The notes under the pieces were generated by a model. That model was not told the origin of the DNA. It was given only the letters and a program-made list of their open reading frames with translations, and did no database searches. The translations under genes and the position numbers were made by a program. Shown here in pieces: positions 7,176 to 15,158 of a stretch of DNA of 16,222 nt; position 1 is the first letter of the stretch; every line of letters starts with the position of its first letter. Origin of the DNA: an uncultured Petrimonas sp. (GTDB lineage: Bacteria; Bacteroidota; Bacteroidia; Bacteroidales; Dysgonomonadaceae); contig CAKTUP010000030.1 in NCBI GenBank assembly GCA_934621705.1, positions 1 to 16,222 on the forward strand, read 5' to 3'.

Positions 7176-7212
7176 CTAAAGATTTAACAACATTTTTTAG
7201 TTAACAGGGCTT

Positions 7213-7433
7213 TTCGGGATCATCCCGATTGCTCCTTTCTCGTGTGGCGACCCATCGGGGCCATCCCGATGGGTCGCTACTAATGTTTTCTGCAATCGGG
7301 GCCATCCCGATGGGTCACTTCATATGTTTTCTGCTTTCGGGATCATCCCGATGGGTGCACCTTTTTGTTTTCAGCTTTCGGGGCCATCCCGATGGGTGCA
7401 CCCTTTTGCTTTCAGCTTTCGGGGCGCTCCCGC
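7213..7433. repeat. Tandem array, 41-bp period, about six units
   Basis: The core TCGGG(G/A)(C/T)CATCCCGA recurs starting at 7214, 7255, 7296, 7337 and 7378, with a decayed sixth copy at 7419, so the spacing is exactly 41 bases each time. Each core is a small inverted repeat (TCGGG/CCCGA), and GATGGGT(C/G)(C/A) follows in the middle units. At 7247-7277 the repeat grows into a perfect 13-bp stem with a 5-base loop. The array fills the gap between lplA and the small PII-like gene (7143-7511). Because 41 is not a multiple of three, it is not a coding repeat. The rest of the gap shows only the lplA promoter box and an AGAAAC/GTTTCT palindrome at 7496-7508. Confidence 0.9.
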
Positions 7434-7511
7434 CCGAATCAATTTTGCTAAAATAGCCTTTTTATGTTCGGGCAAAATTTTTCGGGATTATTTTTAGAAA
7501 CAGTTTCTTAT

Positions 7512-7805
7512 TCAAATCATATCCTCCACATTCCACACAAAGGCGCGCAACCCGAGGTTCGGATATTCGTTGTCAAGCTCTTTCAAATAAGCCAGCAGCG
7601 ATTTCACCCTGTCGTCTTCCACCACGGTAAGAATGGCGTTATTGACCGACGGCCACGCGTGGCTGCCGTAATGCGGTTCGCCCTTATCGCTGCCTCGTCC
7701 GAAAACTTCTTTCCACGACGTGAACCCGCGTATATTCAACTTGGATAAATCTCTCACGATCTGGCTGTAATGTGCCTGATCCAATATAATCATTACTGCT
7801 TTCAT
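7512..7805 (-). CDS. Small PII-like (GlnB-fold) protein linked to an RND pump
   Basis: A 97-residue cytoplasmic protein that resembles the PII-like superfamily: an N-terminal MKAVMIILDQ strand, then IRGFTSW and the glycine-rich GRGSDKGEPHYG in place of the PII T-loop region, then NNAILTVVEDDRVKSLL and LRAFVWNVE as strand-helix-strand. It is shorter than GlnB and lacks the uridylylated-Tyr T-loop. Similar small proteins are found next to RND efflux genes (compare DUF3240). Its ATG (7803-7805) overlaps the TGA of the pump gene by four bases, so it should be translated together with the pump. A sensory or modulatory role towards the pump is inference; the ligand is unknown. Confidence 0.75.
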   Translation of the reverse strand: MKAVMIILDQAHYSQIVRDLSKLNIRGFTSWKEVFGRGSDKGEPHYGSHAWPSVNNAILTVVEDDRVKSLLAYLKELDNEYPNLGLRAFVWNVEDMI

Positions 7806-10800
7806 ACGTTTGCTGTTTTAGTGCGGGTTTTGGTTAATGTTTGGTTGTATCGCGAAATTCTCTCGGAGTGTTTTTTGCGGTTTCTCCGCACGCCGTTTCC
7901 GCCGAAAATGGAGTACAGGGCGGGAACAAGAATAAGCGTTACAACGGTGGAGAACGTCATCCCCCCGATAATGGAGATTCCCAGCGATTTCCACATCTCG
8001 GAGCCTTGTCCGGTTCCGATTGCCAACGGCACCATACCCAAAATAGTAGTGAGCGTGGTCATCAATACCGGGCGCAAACGCGAGCGTCCGCCGTGAACAA
8101 CCGCCGTGATGATCGACATGCCGCGTTCGCGGTTCAGGTTGATGTAGTCGATAAGCACGATGCCGTTTTTCACCACCATACCCACCAACATGATCAGTCC
8201 CACAAATCCCATAATTCCGAGCGGTTCGCCGGTAATTGCCAGGAACAGCAACGAGCCGATAAAGGCAAACGGAACCGTGAGAATAATGATGAACGGATAG
8301 GTAAGCGACTCGAATTGCGCCGCCAGCACAATGTAAACCAGCAACGACACGATCATCAGCAGCAATCCCAGTTGCGAGAAAGATTCCTGTTGGTCTTCCA
8401 CCGTTCCGCTGATATCGAGCTGCACGCCCGACGGCAAATTAACGGTGGACATGGCCGTGTTAATGTCGGCAGTGATATCGCTCAGGGCGCGTTTGTAGGT
8501 TGAGCCTGTTACTTTCACGATACGCTGACGATCCTGACGGTCAATTTGTTGCAACGACGCGTCTTCTTCCACGTGTCCCAAATCGCGCACGCGCACGCCG
8601 ATGCCCGTGGGGCTGTAAATCATAATGTTCTCGATATCTTCCAGCGACTGGCGATACTGTTCGTCGTATCGCACGCGAATATCGTACTCTTCGCCGTCTT
8701 CGCGGTATTTCGACATCGTAAGCCCGTTGATGCGGTTTCTCACCGCGGCGGCGGCCGTTGCCATATTCAAGCCGTTGAGCGAAAGTTTTTCGCGATCGAA
8801 AATAATGCGGTATTCCATCCGGTAGTCTTTTCGCGAAATGGCTACGTCGCGCAACCCTTCAATCTGTTCGAGTTTTGTTTTCAGTTCGGCGGCAATTTTG
8901 TTGGTTTCATCCAAGTCGTACCCGAAAACATCTACCGATATAGCGCTTCCGCCGCCCATTCCCATGTTTCCGCCGGGCGTTACGGTAAATTTATTCACTT
9001 CGGGCATGGCGGCCAACTCGGTGCGAAGCTCGTCGGAAACGTCGTAAATGGTTTTTTTCCGTTTTTTGGATTCCGTCAAGCGGATGTTGTAGCTCAAAAT
9101 ATTGGAACCGTTGTCCTGCATGGCAGCCCACGCGTTGTCGTCACTCGCCTGCCCCACGGTAAAAGACGAAATAATCACTTCGGGGAATTTCTCTTTCAGC
9201 ATCGTTTCAATATGGTGCCCGGTTGCGCGGGCAAGTTCCATACGGGTTCCGGTGGGCATTTCCACGCTCATGGTGATGTTGTTGTTATCGGAAGCGGGCA
9301 TAAACTCGGTTTTGAGCGTGAACACGCTTAACACGATTCCCCCGATAAACACCGGTACAACCGTTCCGATAGTAAGCCAGCGTTTTCTCGATACCCAGTT
9401 TACCAACCGCCCGTATTGAATGTCTAATTTATCGAGCAACGGAAGGATATTTTTGTTGTACCATTTGTCGAACCAGCTCATTTTCGCATCTTTGTCGGCA
9501 CGCATCATCTTCGCGCTCATCATCGGCGTAAGCGTTAACGCTATGATTAGCGACAACGAAATGATGATGGTTACCATCCAACCCAGTTGATTGAACATTA
9601 CGCCGGCAAATCCGCCAACCATCGTCATCGGAAGGAAAACAGCCACAATGGTGAGCGTGGAAGCGATAACCGAAAGCGATACTTCTTCGGTTCCGTAAAC
9701 GGCTGCCTGCCGCGGACGGCTTCCGCGCTCGATGTGCGTGGTGATGTTTTCGAGCACCACAATGGCGTCGTCAACCACCATCCCGATACAGATGGAAAGC
9801 GCCGACAACGATATGATGTTGATGGTGTTTCCGGTGATGTAGAGGTAGATGAACGAGCCGATGAGCGAAATGGGAATGGTTACCATAATGATAACCGTGG
9901 CGCGCCATCGTCCGAGGAAGAAGAGCACGATGATTCCCACGATAACCAGCGCCAGCAGGATGGTTTCGAGCAAGCTGTTGATGGAAACTTTCACCTGATC
10001 CGATGTATCCATTACAGTTACCAGCTGAATATCGGGCGGAAGTGTTTTCAACAAGTCCGGAATTTGTGCTTTCACCGCGTCGGCAATGGCAACGGTGTTG
10101 GCTCCCGATTGTTTTTGAATGACAATGGTGGCGCTTCGTTCGCCGTTGGTGTAGCTTTCCATCACGCGCGACTGCAACGTGTCATTCACGCTGGCCACAT
10201 CGCGCAAATAAACGGTTTGCCCTTGCCGGTTGCCCACCACAATGTTGTTAAGTTCACGGCTGTCGGCAAATTCACCTTCGAGCCGCAGCATATAGGTTTG
10301 CGAACCGATATCGAAATTTCCGGCCGGAACATTCACGTTCTCGGCAGCGATAACCTGCGCAATTTGCTCCAGCGAAATATTGTATGCTTCCAGTTTTTCG
10401 GGCATCACGTTCACCTGAATTTCGCGCTCCGGCGCACCCGATATGGCAACCGTTCCCACACCGGGAATACGGTTGAGCGGATTAGCCACTTGTTCGTCCA
10501 ATATCTTGTACATCGCTCCCGCGCTCTCCTGCGCCGTGGCAGAGAGAATAACAACGGGAATCATATCGGTACTGAACTTCAATATCATGGGATCGCCCAC
10601 GTCGTCGGGGAGAAATCCGGAAATCATGTCCACTTTGTCGCGGATATCGTTCATCACGTTGGTCATATCCGAACCCCAGTTGAACTCCAGCATGATCATC
10701 GACATTCCGTCGCGCGATTGCGAAGTGATCTTCTTGATGTTTTCGGTGGAGTTGAGCGAATTTTCCAACGGCCGCGTAACGTTTGCTTCCACGTCTTCCG

Positions 10801-10966
10801 ACCCCGCTCCGGGATAAGCGGTCATTACCGAAACCATGTTCATTTCTATTTCGGGATACAAGTCTATGGGCAGTTGCCGGTAAAACATCAATCCTATAAG
10901 AACCACACCGATAAATATCAACGACGTTCCCACGGGATTTTTTACCGCTTTTTCGTATATTTTCAT
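7802..10966 (-). CDS. RND efflux pump, inner-membrane HAE1/AcrB-type transporter
   Basis: At 1054 residues it is the usual length of AcrB-type pumps, which export drugs or other amphiphiles using the proton gradient as trimers. TM1 (about 12-29) is followed by the first porter domain. The TM4 motif GMVVDDAIVVLENI contains Asp399-Asp400, and the TM10 motif LVGMVVKNGIVLIDYIN contains Lys933; these correspond to the AcrB proton-relay residues. It ends in a basic tail of about 35 residues. The substrate cannot be inferred. It lies downstream of the adaptor and outer-membrane channel genes, so all three pump parts are encoded together. The four-base overlap with the following PII-like gene indicates coupled expression. 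Confidence 0.96.
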   Translation of the reverse strand: MKIYEKAVKNPVGTSLIFIGVVLIGLMFYRQLPIDLYPEIEMNMVSVMTAYPGAGSEDVEANVTRPLENSLNSTENIKKITSQSRDGMSMIMLEFNWGSDMTNVMNDIRDKVDMISGFLPDDVGDPMILKFSTDMIPVVILSATAQESAGAMYKILDEQVANPLNRIPGVGTVAISGAPEREIQVNVMPEKLEAYNISLEQIAQVIAAENVNVPAGNFDIGSQTYMLRLEGEFADSRELNNIVVGNRQGQTVYLRDVASVNDTLQSRVMESYTNGERSATIVIQKQSGANTVAIADAVKAQIPDLLKTLPPDIQLVTVMDTSDQVKVSINSLLETILLALVIVGIIVLFFLGRWRATVIIMVTIPISLIGSFIYLYITGNTINIISLSALSICIGMVVDDAIVVLENITTHIERGSRPRQAAVYGTEEVSLSVIASTLTIVAVFLPMTMVGGFAGVMFNQLGWMVTIIISLSLIIALTLTPMMSAKMMRADKDAKMSWFDKWYNKNILPLLDKLDIQYGRLVNWVSRKRWLTIGTVVPVFIGGIVLSVFTLKTEFMPASDNNNITMSVEMPTGTRMELARATGHHIETMLKEKFPEVIISSFTVGQASDDNAWAAMQDNGSNILSYNIRLTESKKRKKTIYDVSDELRTELAAMPEVNKFTVTPGGNMGMGGGSAISVDVFGYDLDETNKIAAELKTKLEQIEGLRDVAISRKDYRMEYRIIFDREKLSLNGLNMATAAAAVRNRINGLTMSKYREDGEEYDIRVRYDEQYRQSLEDIENIMIYSPTGIGVRVRDLGHVEEDASLQQIDRQDRQRIVKVTGSTYKRALSDITADINTAMSTVNLPSGVQLDISGTVEDQQESFSQLGLLLMIVSLLVYIVLAAQFESLTYPFIIILTVPFAFIGSLLFLAITGEPLGIMGFVGLIMLVGMVVKNGIVLIDYINLNRERGMSIITAVVHGGRSRLRPVLMTTLTTILGMVPLAIGTGQGSEMWKSLGISIIGGMTFSTVVTLILVPALYSIFGGNGVRRNRKKHSERISRYNQTLTKTRTKTANV

Positions 10967-10979
10967 TTGTTTTTGTGTT

Positions 10980-11090
10980 TAGCCCCCTCCAACTCCCCCC
11001 ATTGGGGGAGAGCGTGCGTTGATTAAAAGGGCTGATAATAATTATTCTTAGCTCTTAATTTCCCCCTTCGGGGGGATTAAGGGGGGCTTA
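10980..11090. repeat. Nested inverted-repeat element between adaptor and pump genes
   Basis: The outer arms AGCCCCC (10981-10987) and GGGGGGCT (11081-11088) enclose two small hairpins: CTCCCCC/GGGGGAG (10993-11010) and TCCCCC-TTCG-GGGGGA (11061-11076). The 3' arm includes the adaptor's stop codon. It resembles the C-run/G-run palindromes scattered between Bacteroidota genes. Within an operon it could stabilise or attenuate the message for the pump. Confidence 0.7.
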
Positions 11091-12107
11091 TTGCACCACC
11101 TGCACTTCCGTTCCGTCTATCAAGCCAACGTTTCCTTGCGTGATAACTCTGTCGCCTGTGTTTAAACCGGATACGATTTCGAATTTATCACCGATTCTCG
11201 TTCCCAGCTGCACCAGCGTGTAAACGGCTTTGCCGTCTTTTTCCACAAACACGTAACGGTCGTTGGAACCGGTTTGTTTCAGTACGGCCATATCGGCTAC
11301 GAGCGGACGTTCGTTGGTGCCGAAATTCATGGTTACGCGCGAAAACATTCCCGGGCGCAACCGCTGGTCGGCGTTATTCACTTCCACTTCTATCGGAAAC
11401 GTGTGCGAAACCGGATTCAGTGTGGGATGTATCAAAGACACCTTGCCCTGGAATGTTTCTCCCGAAAGCGCGTCCACCTCAACCGTGGCGGGCATTCCTT
11501 TCACCACCTGGCTGTAAAACGATTCCGAAATGTTTATCACCACTTTCACCGGATTAATGTTCTCGATGGTGAGAATGGGCTGTCCGGCTGCCATATCGCC
11601 CGGATCGTAATTGCGTGCAGTTACCACTCCGCTTATCGGACTTATGAGGCGGGTGTTTTCGCCCAGGTTATTCAACGCGGTTTGGGCTACATCGAGCTGA
11701 GCTTTTAATTGGTCGAGTTGTTGTTTGGAAATTCCGCCCACGTTGTAAAGTTCCAGGTAGCGCTCGTAATCTCTTTTCAGCGTGGCAAGTTGCGTTTGCT
11801 GCTGTGTATAGTTAGCCGCGTCCATGGTTACAACCGTTTGTCCTCTTCCAACGCGGCTGCCCACATCCACGTGAATGCTGCGGATGCGGCCGCCCATGGC
11901 CGGCGCAATGTTGTTTACCGTGTTTGCCTCAACCGATGCGGTAAAAGACGATAACTGATCTACAGGCGTCAGCCGCACTTCTTCTACCTTTACGGTTTTC
12001 TTAACGGCTTCGGTTTGCGTTTCATTTTTTGTCGTTTCTCCTCCGCAAGACGCAAGAAAAAGAAGAACTGCCAGCGGCATGATTTTTAAAACATTGTTTC
12101 GTTTCAT
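11088..12107 (-). CDS. RND periplasmic adaptor (membrane fusion) lipoprotein
   Basis: A 339-residue HlyD/AcrA-type adaptor that bridges the inner-membrane pump and the outer-membrane channel. Its N-terminus has a lipobox LASC with the lipidated Cys21. A barrel-sandwich half follows (RIRSIHVDVGSRVGRGQTV, about 73-91), then a short alpha-hairpin (about 100-150) and the second half (SPISGVVTARNYDPGDMAAG). Beta-barrel and membrane-proximal domains fill the rest, ending in GDRVITQGNVGLIDGTEVQV. It starts 22 bases after the channel gene. The 121-base gap to the pump gene contains the nested hairpin element. The family is certain. Confidence 0.94.
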   Translation of the reverse strand: MKRNNVLKIMPLAVLLFLASCGGETTKNETQTEAVKKTVKVEEVRLTPVDQLSSFTASVEANTVNNIAPAMGGRIRSIHVDVGSRVGRGQTVVTMDAANYTQQQTQLATLKRDYERYLELYNVGGISKQQLDQLKAQLDVAQTALNNLGENTRLISPISGVVTARNYDPGDMAAGQPILTIENINPVKVVINISESFYSQVVKGMPATVEVDALSGETFQGKVSLIHPTLNPVSHTFPIEVEVNNADQRLRPGMFSRVTMNFGTNERPLVADMAVLKQTGSNDRYVFVEKDGKAVYTLVQLGTRIGDKFEIVSGLNTGDRVITQGNVGLIDGTEVQVVQ

Positions 12108-12129
12108 ATATAAAATTTGTTTGATTTTC

Positions 12130-13572
12130 TTAGTTTATTGCTTTGATGTCGTATCCGATCGTTTTCTCCAAATCGGCTTTGGCAGCCAGATAATCGTAAA
12201 TGGCATTGCGGTATTGTAATTCCGCATTGGTTATTGCCAGCGCCGCCGCGTTTACATCCACAATAGTTCCCATTCCGGTTTCGTAACGCTTCTGCGTAAT
12301 CTGATAACCTTTGCGCGCCTGTTCCACGGCCGATTCGGTGGCTACCACCTGCTCCATGCTCTTGGCCATAAGGTCGTAACTGTTTTTGATGGACAACTTA
12401 AGGCCGCGTTCCACGTCTTTGCGCTGCTCCTGCAGTTGCCACAGTTGTATTTCGGATTGTTTCATGTTGTGATAGCGCTGCCCGCCGTTGAACAACGGAA
12501 TGGAGAGCGTGATGCCAAGCATGGAATACGGGTCCCAGCGATAATTGCTGAATTTGAAATCGTTGTTCTGGCTCATATACATATAGTTGAAAGTCGAAAC
12601 CAGCGTTGGTGCAAATTGCAATTTCTGTATTTCGTAACCTTTTTGAGCCATTTCGGCTTGCAAATCAAACTGTTTCATATCGCTGTTATTTACCAGCGAT
12701 GTATCGGCCGGAATAAGCGTGTTGAACATCACATCGCGGTAATCGTCGAGCGAGCCAACCACTTGCAGCGGCATTTCGCTGTCGATCCCCATCAGCATTT
12801 TCAACTGCAGTTCGGCAATTTTCATCATATTTTGCGATTGCAGAATGCTTGGGATAAGGCTTTTGAGACGAACATCGGCGGTAATTACGTCGTATTCCGC
12901 CACCACGCCCTGATTGAATCGGTTTCGGATGCTTTCCAGATTAATGGAATCGGTAGCGTAGGTTTCCCTGAAAACATCGTAGCTGGCCTGTGCAAGCAAC
13001 AAACTGTAAAACGATTTTTTCACCTGATTCATCAGGTCAATACGCGACGAACGGGCTTTTTCCATAGAAAGTTCGATATCTACCTGGCTCATCTGAATGT
13101 TTTTCCACAACGACGGCACCACCAGCGGCATGCTCACATTAAGGCCGGCAGTGTAAACGTTCAAACGCCCCATCTGTATGCCTTCGCCCGCTGTTTCGGG
13201 GTCGGGAGCGAACATTTTGCCCACGGTTTGCATCACAAACAGCTCTTCGGGCGTGTATTTGGTGGGGTCGATAGTGCCGCCGCCCATTCCGAAACCGTCA
13301 TCGAAATATACGGTTTGCCGCTTAATGGCGCGCTGATACTGCCCAATGAGATCTAACTGCGGAAGCAATGCTCCGTAAGCCGACTTTTTGGCGTATTCTT
13401 TTTTTGTAATTTCCATATCGGCTACTTTTATCTTGGGGTTTTCGCTGAGCGCGATTTCCAGCGCCGTGTTCAAATCGAGCCGCAAACTGTCTGCATGCTG
13501 CGCATTGGCCGCGGATAACGTCAGCCATCCGCAAACCGTTATCAGAGCAATGCTTAGTTGTTTTATCTTCAT
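12130..13572 (-). CDS. TolC-like outer-membrane efflux channel
   Basis: The frame is open to an earlier ATG at 13629, but the ATG at 13572 is preferred. It begins with MKIKQLSIALITVCGWLT, a good signal peptide ending ANAQ at about residue 25, giving 480 residues. The mature protein has the two-fold internal repeat of the outer-membrane efflux protein family: LNTALEIALSENPKIKVA near the start, long amphipathic helices, and a second half with FNGGQRYHNMKQSEIQLWQ and YLAAKADLEKTIGYDI at the end. It forms the exit duct of the pump. It begins 16 bases after the tetR stop; the earlier start would overlap tetR. Confidence 0.93.
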   Translation of the reverse strand: MKIKQLSIALITVCGWLTLSAANAQHADSLRLDLNTALEIALSENPKIKVADMEITKKEYAKKSAYGALLPQLDLIGQYQRAIKRQTVYFDDGFGMGGGTIDPTKYTPEELFVMQTVGKMFAPDPETAGEGIQMGRLNVYTAGLNVSMPLVVPSLWKNIQMSQVDIELSMEKARSSRIDLMNQVKKSFYSLLLAQASYDVFRETYATDSINLESIRNRFNQGVVAEYDVITADVRLKSLIPSILQSQNMMKIAELQLKMLMGIDSEMPLQVVGSLDDYRDVMFNTLIPADTSLVNNSDMKQFDLQAEMAQKGYEIQKLQFAPTLVSTFNYMYMSQNNDFKFSNYRWDPYSMLGITLSIPLFNGGQRYHNMKQSEIQLWQLQEQRKDVERGLKLSIKNSYDLMAKSMEQVVATESAVEQARKGYQITQKRYETGMGTIVDVNAAALAITNAELQYRNAIYDYLAAKADLEKTIGYDIKAIN

Positions 13573-13588
13573 ATAGTGATTATTTTTT

Positions 13589-14194
13589 TTAGTTTGTTTT
13601 GTTTGCCAAGTAATTATCGATAATTTCAATGCCTTTGTTGGTCGAAATTCCGCGAATGAAATTCACCATCATCGTGAAAAAGAGTTCCTGAAAAGAAAAA
13701 GGCGGTTTTTCGAGATACGATGCGCGAATGTAGGTGTAGGTGCTTTCTTCCACCAAAAAGGCCGCCACGTCAACGTTCAGATTCTCACGAATGTAACCCT
13801 GCTCGATTCCCAGTTGCAGGTATTTTTTTATATACACTTTATTTTCGTCAACATCTTTTTGGATCAGCTTGTAAATTCGCGGATAATATTTGTAAATATC
13901 TTCGTAGAATTTGATAGCGGGAAGCTCCTTAGTTTTTTGGTATTCAATGAAATAAAGAAATACCTCCAACATATTGTCCGAGCTGTTTATCACCTCCATT
14001 ACCTTGTTGTTTCTTTCGTCGCGTTTACCGGCCAGGTAAGTCAGCAATACTTCCTCCTTATCCTTGAAATTTTCGTAAAGCGTACGCTTGGAAATACCCA
14101 GCGACGATGCCAAATCGTCCATCGACACACTTTTTATACCGTATTGGTAAAAAAGGGCTCCTGCTTTTTTTATTATTCTTTCTTTTAGCGTCAT
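13589..14194 (-). CDS. TetR-family transcriptional regulator, first gene of the efflux operon
   Basis: A 201-residue repressor-type protein. Residues about 5-50 are the TetR helix-turn-helix (MDDLASSLGISKRTLYENF, 25-43, then KDKEEVL). The C-terminal part (about 60-195) is a helical ligand-binding domain rich in Lys and aromatic residues, with no family signature that I recognise for its inducer. It is first in the run tetR, channel, adaptor, pump, PII-like, all on one strand with short gaps, so it most likely represses the pump operon and itself. An inverted repeat in its own promoter is the likely target. Confidence 0.92.
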   Translation of the reverse strand: MTLKERIIKKAGALFYQYGIKSVSMDDLASSLGISKRTLYENFKDKEEVLLTYLAGKRDERNNKVMEVINSSDNMLEVFLYFIEYQKTKELPAIKFYEDIYKYYPRIYKLIQKDVDENKVYIKKYLQLGIEQGYIRENLNVDVAAFLVEESTYTYIRASYLEKPPFSFQELFFTMMVNFIRGISTNKGIEIIDNYLANKTN

Positions 14195-14211
14195 ATTTTG
14201 AAAAAACTCCG

Positions 14212-14255
14212 CAAAGGTAGTTTAGAAAACTCAAAACATCAAATTGGTTTTCTAA
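14212..14255 (-). promoter_or_regulatory. tetR promoter with candidate TetR operator
   Basis: On the - strand a -33 TTTG (14240-14243) and a -7 TACCTTTG (14212-14219) are separated by 20 bases, as in Bacteroidota sigma-ABfr promoters. Perfect 9-bp inverted arms, TTAGAAAAC (14222-14230) and GTTTTCTAA (14247-14255), lie between the two boxes and just upstream of -33. A repressor bound there would block polymerase. The predicted transcript starts only about 14 bases before the ATG. Confidence 0.72.
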
Positions 14256-14292
14256 GTTTTAACAAAGTTTACGATAAGAATTTGTTACGGAT

Positions 14293-15108
14293 TTATAGAT
14301 TTAGCGCTTCACGAAGTAGTTTGTATCCCGATGCGCTTGCTTTTATTTTTTGTCCGTTGGTGAGTGTAAGTATCTGATTTTTCTTTTCGTAGAGTTCAAT
14401 GCGAAGTATCTTTTCAACGTTCACAATGTACGACCGGTGAACCCGCACAAACGATGCCGAAGGCAAATGGGTTTCGAAATATTTCATTGTTTCTTCTTTC
14501 AGGAAATGGTTTTGTCCGGTGTAGATTTGTACGTAATCGCCGTCGGATTGAATGTACACGATGTCCGGCACATTGATCACGTGAATTTTTTGTCCCGTTT
14601 TCACCACCACTCGGTCGAGAATTTCTGTCGTTTCCGTATCTTCCGTCACTATCGGTGCGATATCTTCATCCTCTTCCGGCACATTGTTTTCATTTTCAAT
14701 CCGATTGTGGATCAACTGCACTACAAGAATATACACCCATATTCCGATAAATACTTTCATTGGCATCATCTGCCACGTTTCACCCATATTTTCCTTTCCT
14801 GCAACCACATACGAAGCCAATAAACTCGCACCGCCCCATACGCCGACCGACAGCAGGCCCAACGCCAGGTAATTGATAAAACGCTGATGCCGCTCCAACA
14901 CCACGTAGTTTCCAAAACGGATGGCTTTGTAAAGAAAAACACTCAGCAGGAGAAAGAAAACCGCTTCCAGAAAAGCAATCAGAAAAAGAGGGAAGTACGA
15001 AAACGAAACCATCCAGCGAAATGCAAACGCCTGCAATGCCGCGTACGCGATGCACAAAACGGCCATCGTTAACACACGCGTAATATTGTTCGGCAGAAAA
15101 AAATTCAT
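14293..15108 (-). CDS. Membrane-anchored LytTR transcriptional regulator
   Basis: From the ATG at 15108 the protein has 271 residues. It has about four hydrophobic segments in the first 140 residues, then an acidic linker (NVPEEDEDIAPIVTEDTE). A LytTR DNA-binding domain follows, from about 166 to the end, with YIQSDGDYVQIYT, HLPSASFVRVHRSYIVNVEKI and QKIKASASGYKLL. There is no receiver domain, so it is not a classical LytR response regulator; input may come through the membrane part. An ATG at 15174 in the same frame would overlap the upstream gene by 16 bases and add a non-conserved-looking leader, so the inner start is preferred. It follows the LiaF-like gene by 50 bases and probably shares its message. 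Confidence 0.87.
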   Translation of the reverse strand: MNFFLPNNITRVLTMAVLCIAYAALQAFAFRWMVSFSYFPLFLIAFLEAVFFLLLSVFLYKAIRFGNYVVLERHQRFINYLALGLLSVGVWGGASLLASYVVAGKENMGETWQMMPMKVFIGIWVYILVVQLIHNRIENENNVPEEDEDIAPIVTEDTETTEILDRVVVKTGQKIHVINVPDIVYIQSDGDYVQIYTGQNHFLKEETMKYFETHLPSASFVRVHRSYIVNVEKILRIELYEKKNQILTLTNGQKIKASASGYKLLREALNL

Positions 15109-15158
15109 TTCACCAATGGATAAATGTAAAAAAACGAGTTCGTTAGCGCCGGCAGAAA

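Noticed and set aside
7213..7433. CRISPR array
   Set aside because: The units are contiguous tandem repeats with drifting copies and no unique spacers of constant length between identical repeats; no cas genes are present.
7229..7456. 75-residue open frame across the 41-bp repeat array
   Set aside because: The repeat period is not a multiple of three, so the peptide shows no consistent repeat. The openness comes from low stop content of the G/C-rich units.
9587..11026. 479-residue open frame opposite the RND pump gene
   Set aside because: Antisense shadow of a gene with all family motifs; the His/Asn/Arg-rich translation has no domain character.
12436..13356. 306-residue open frame opposite the TolC-like gene
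   Set aside because: Antisense shadow with a His-rich translation and no recognisable domain.
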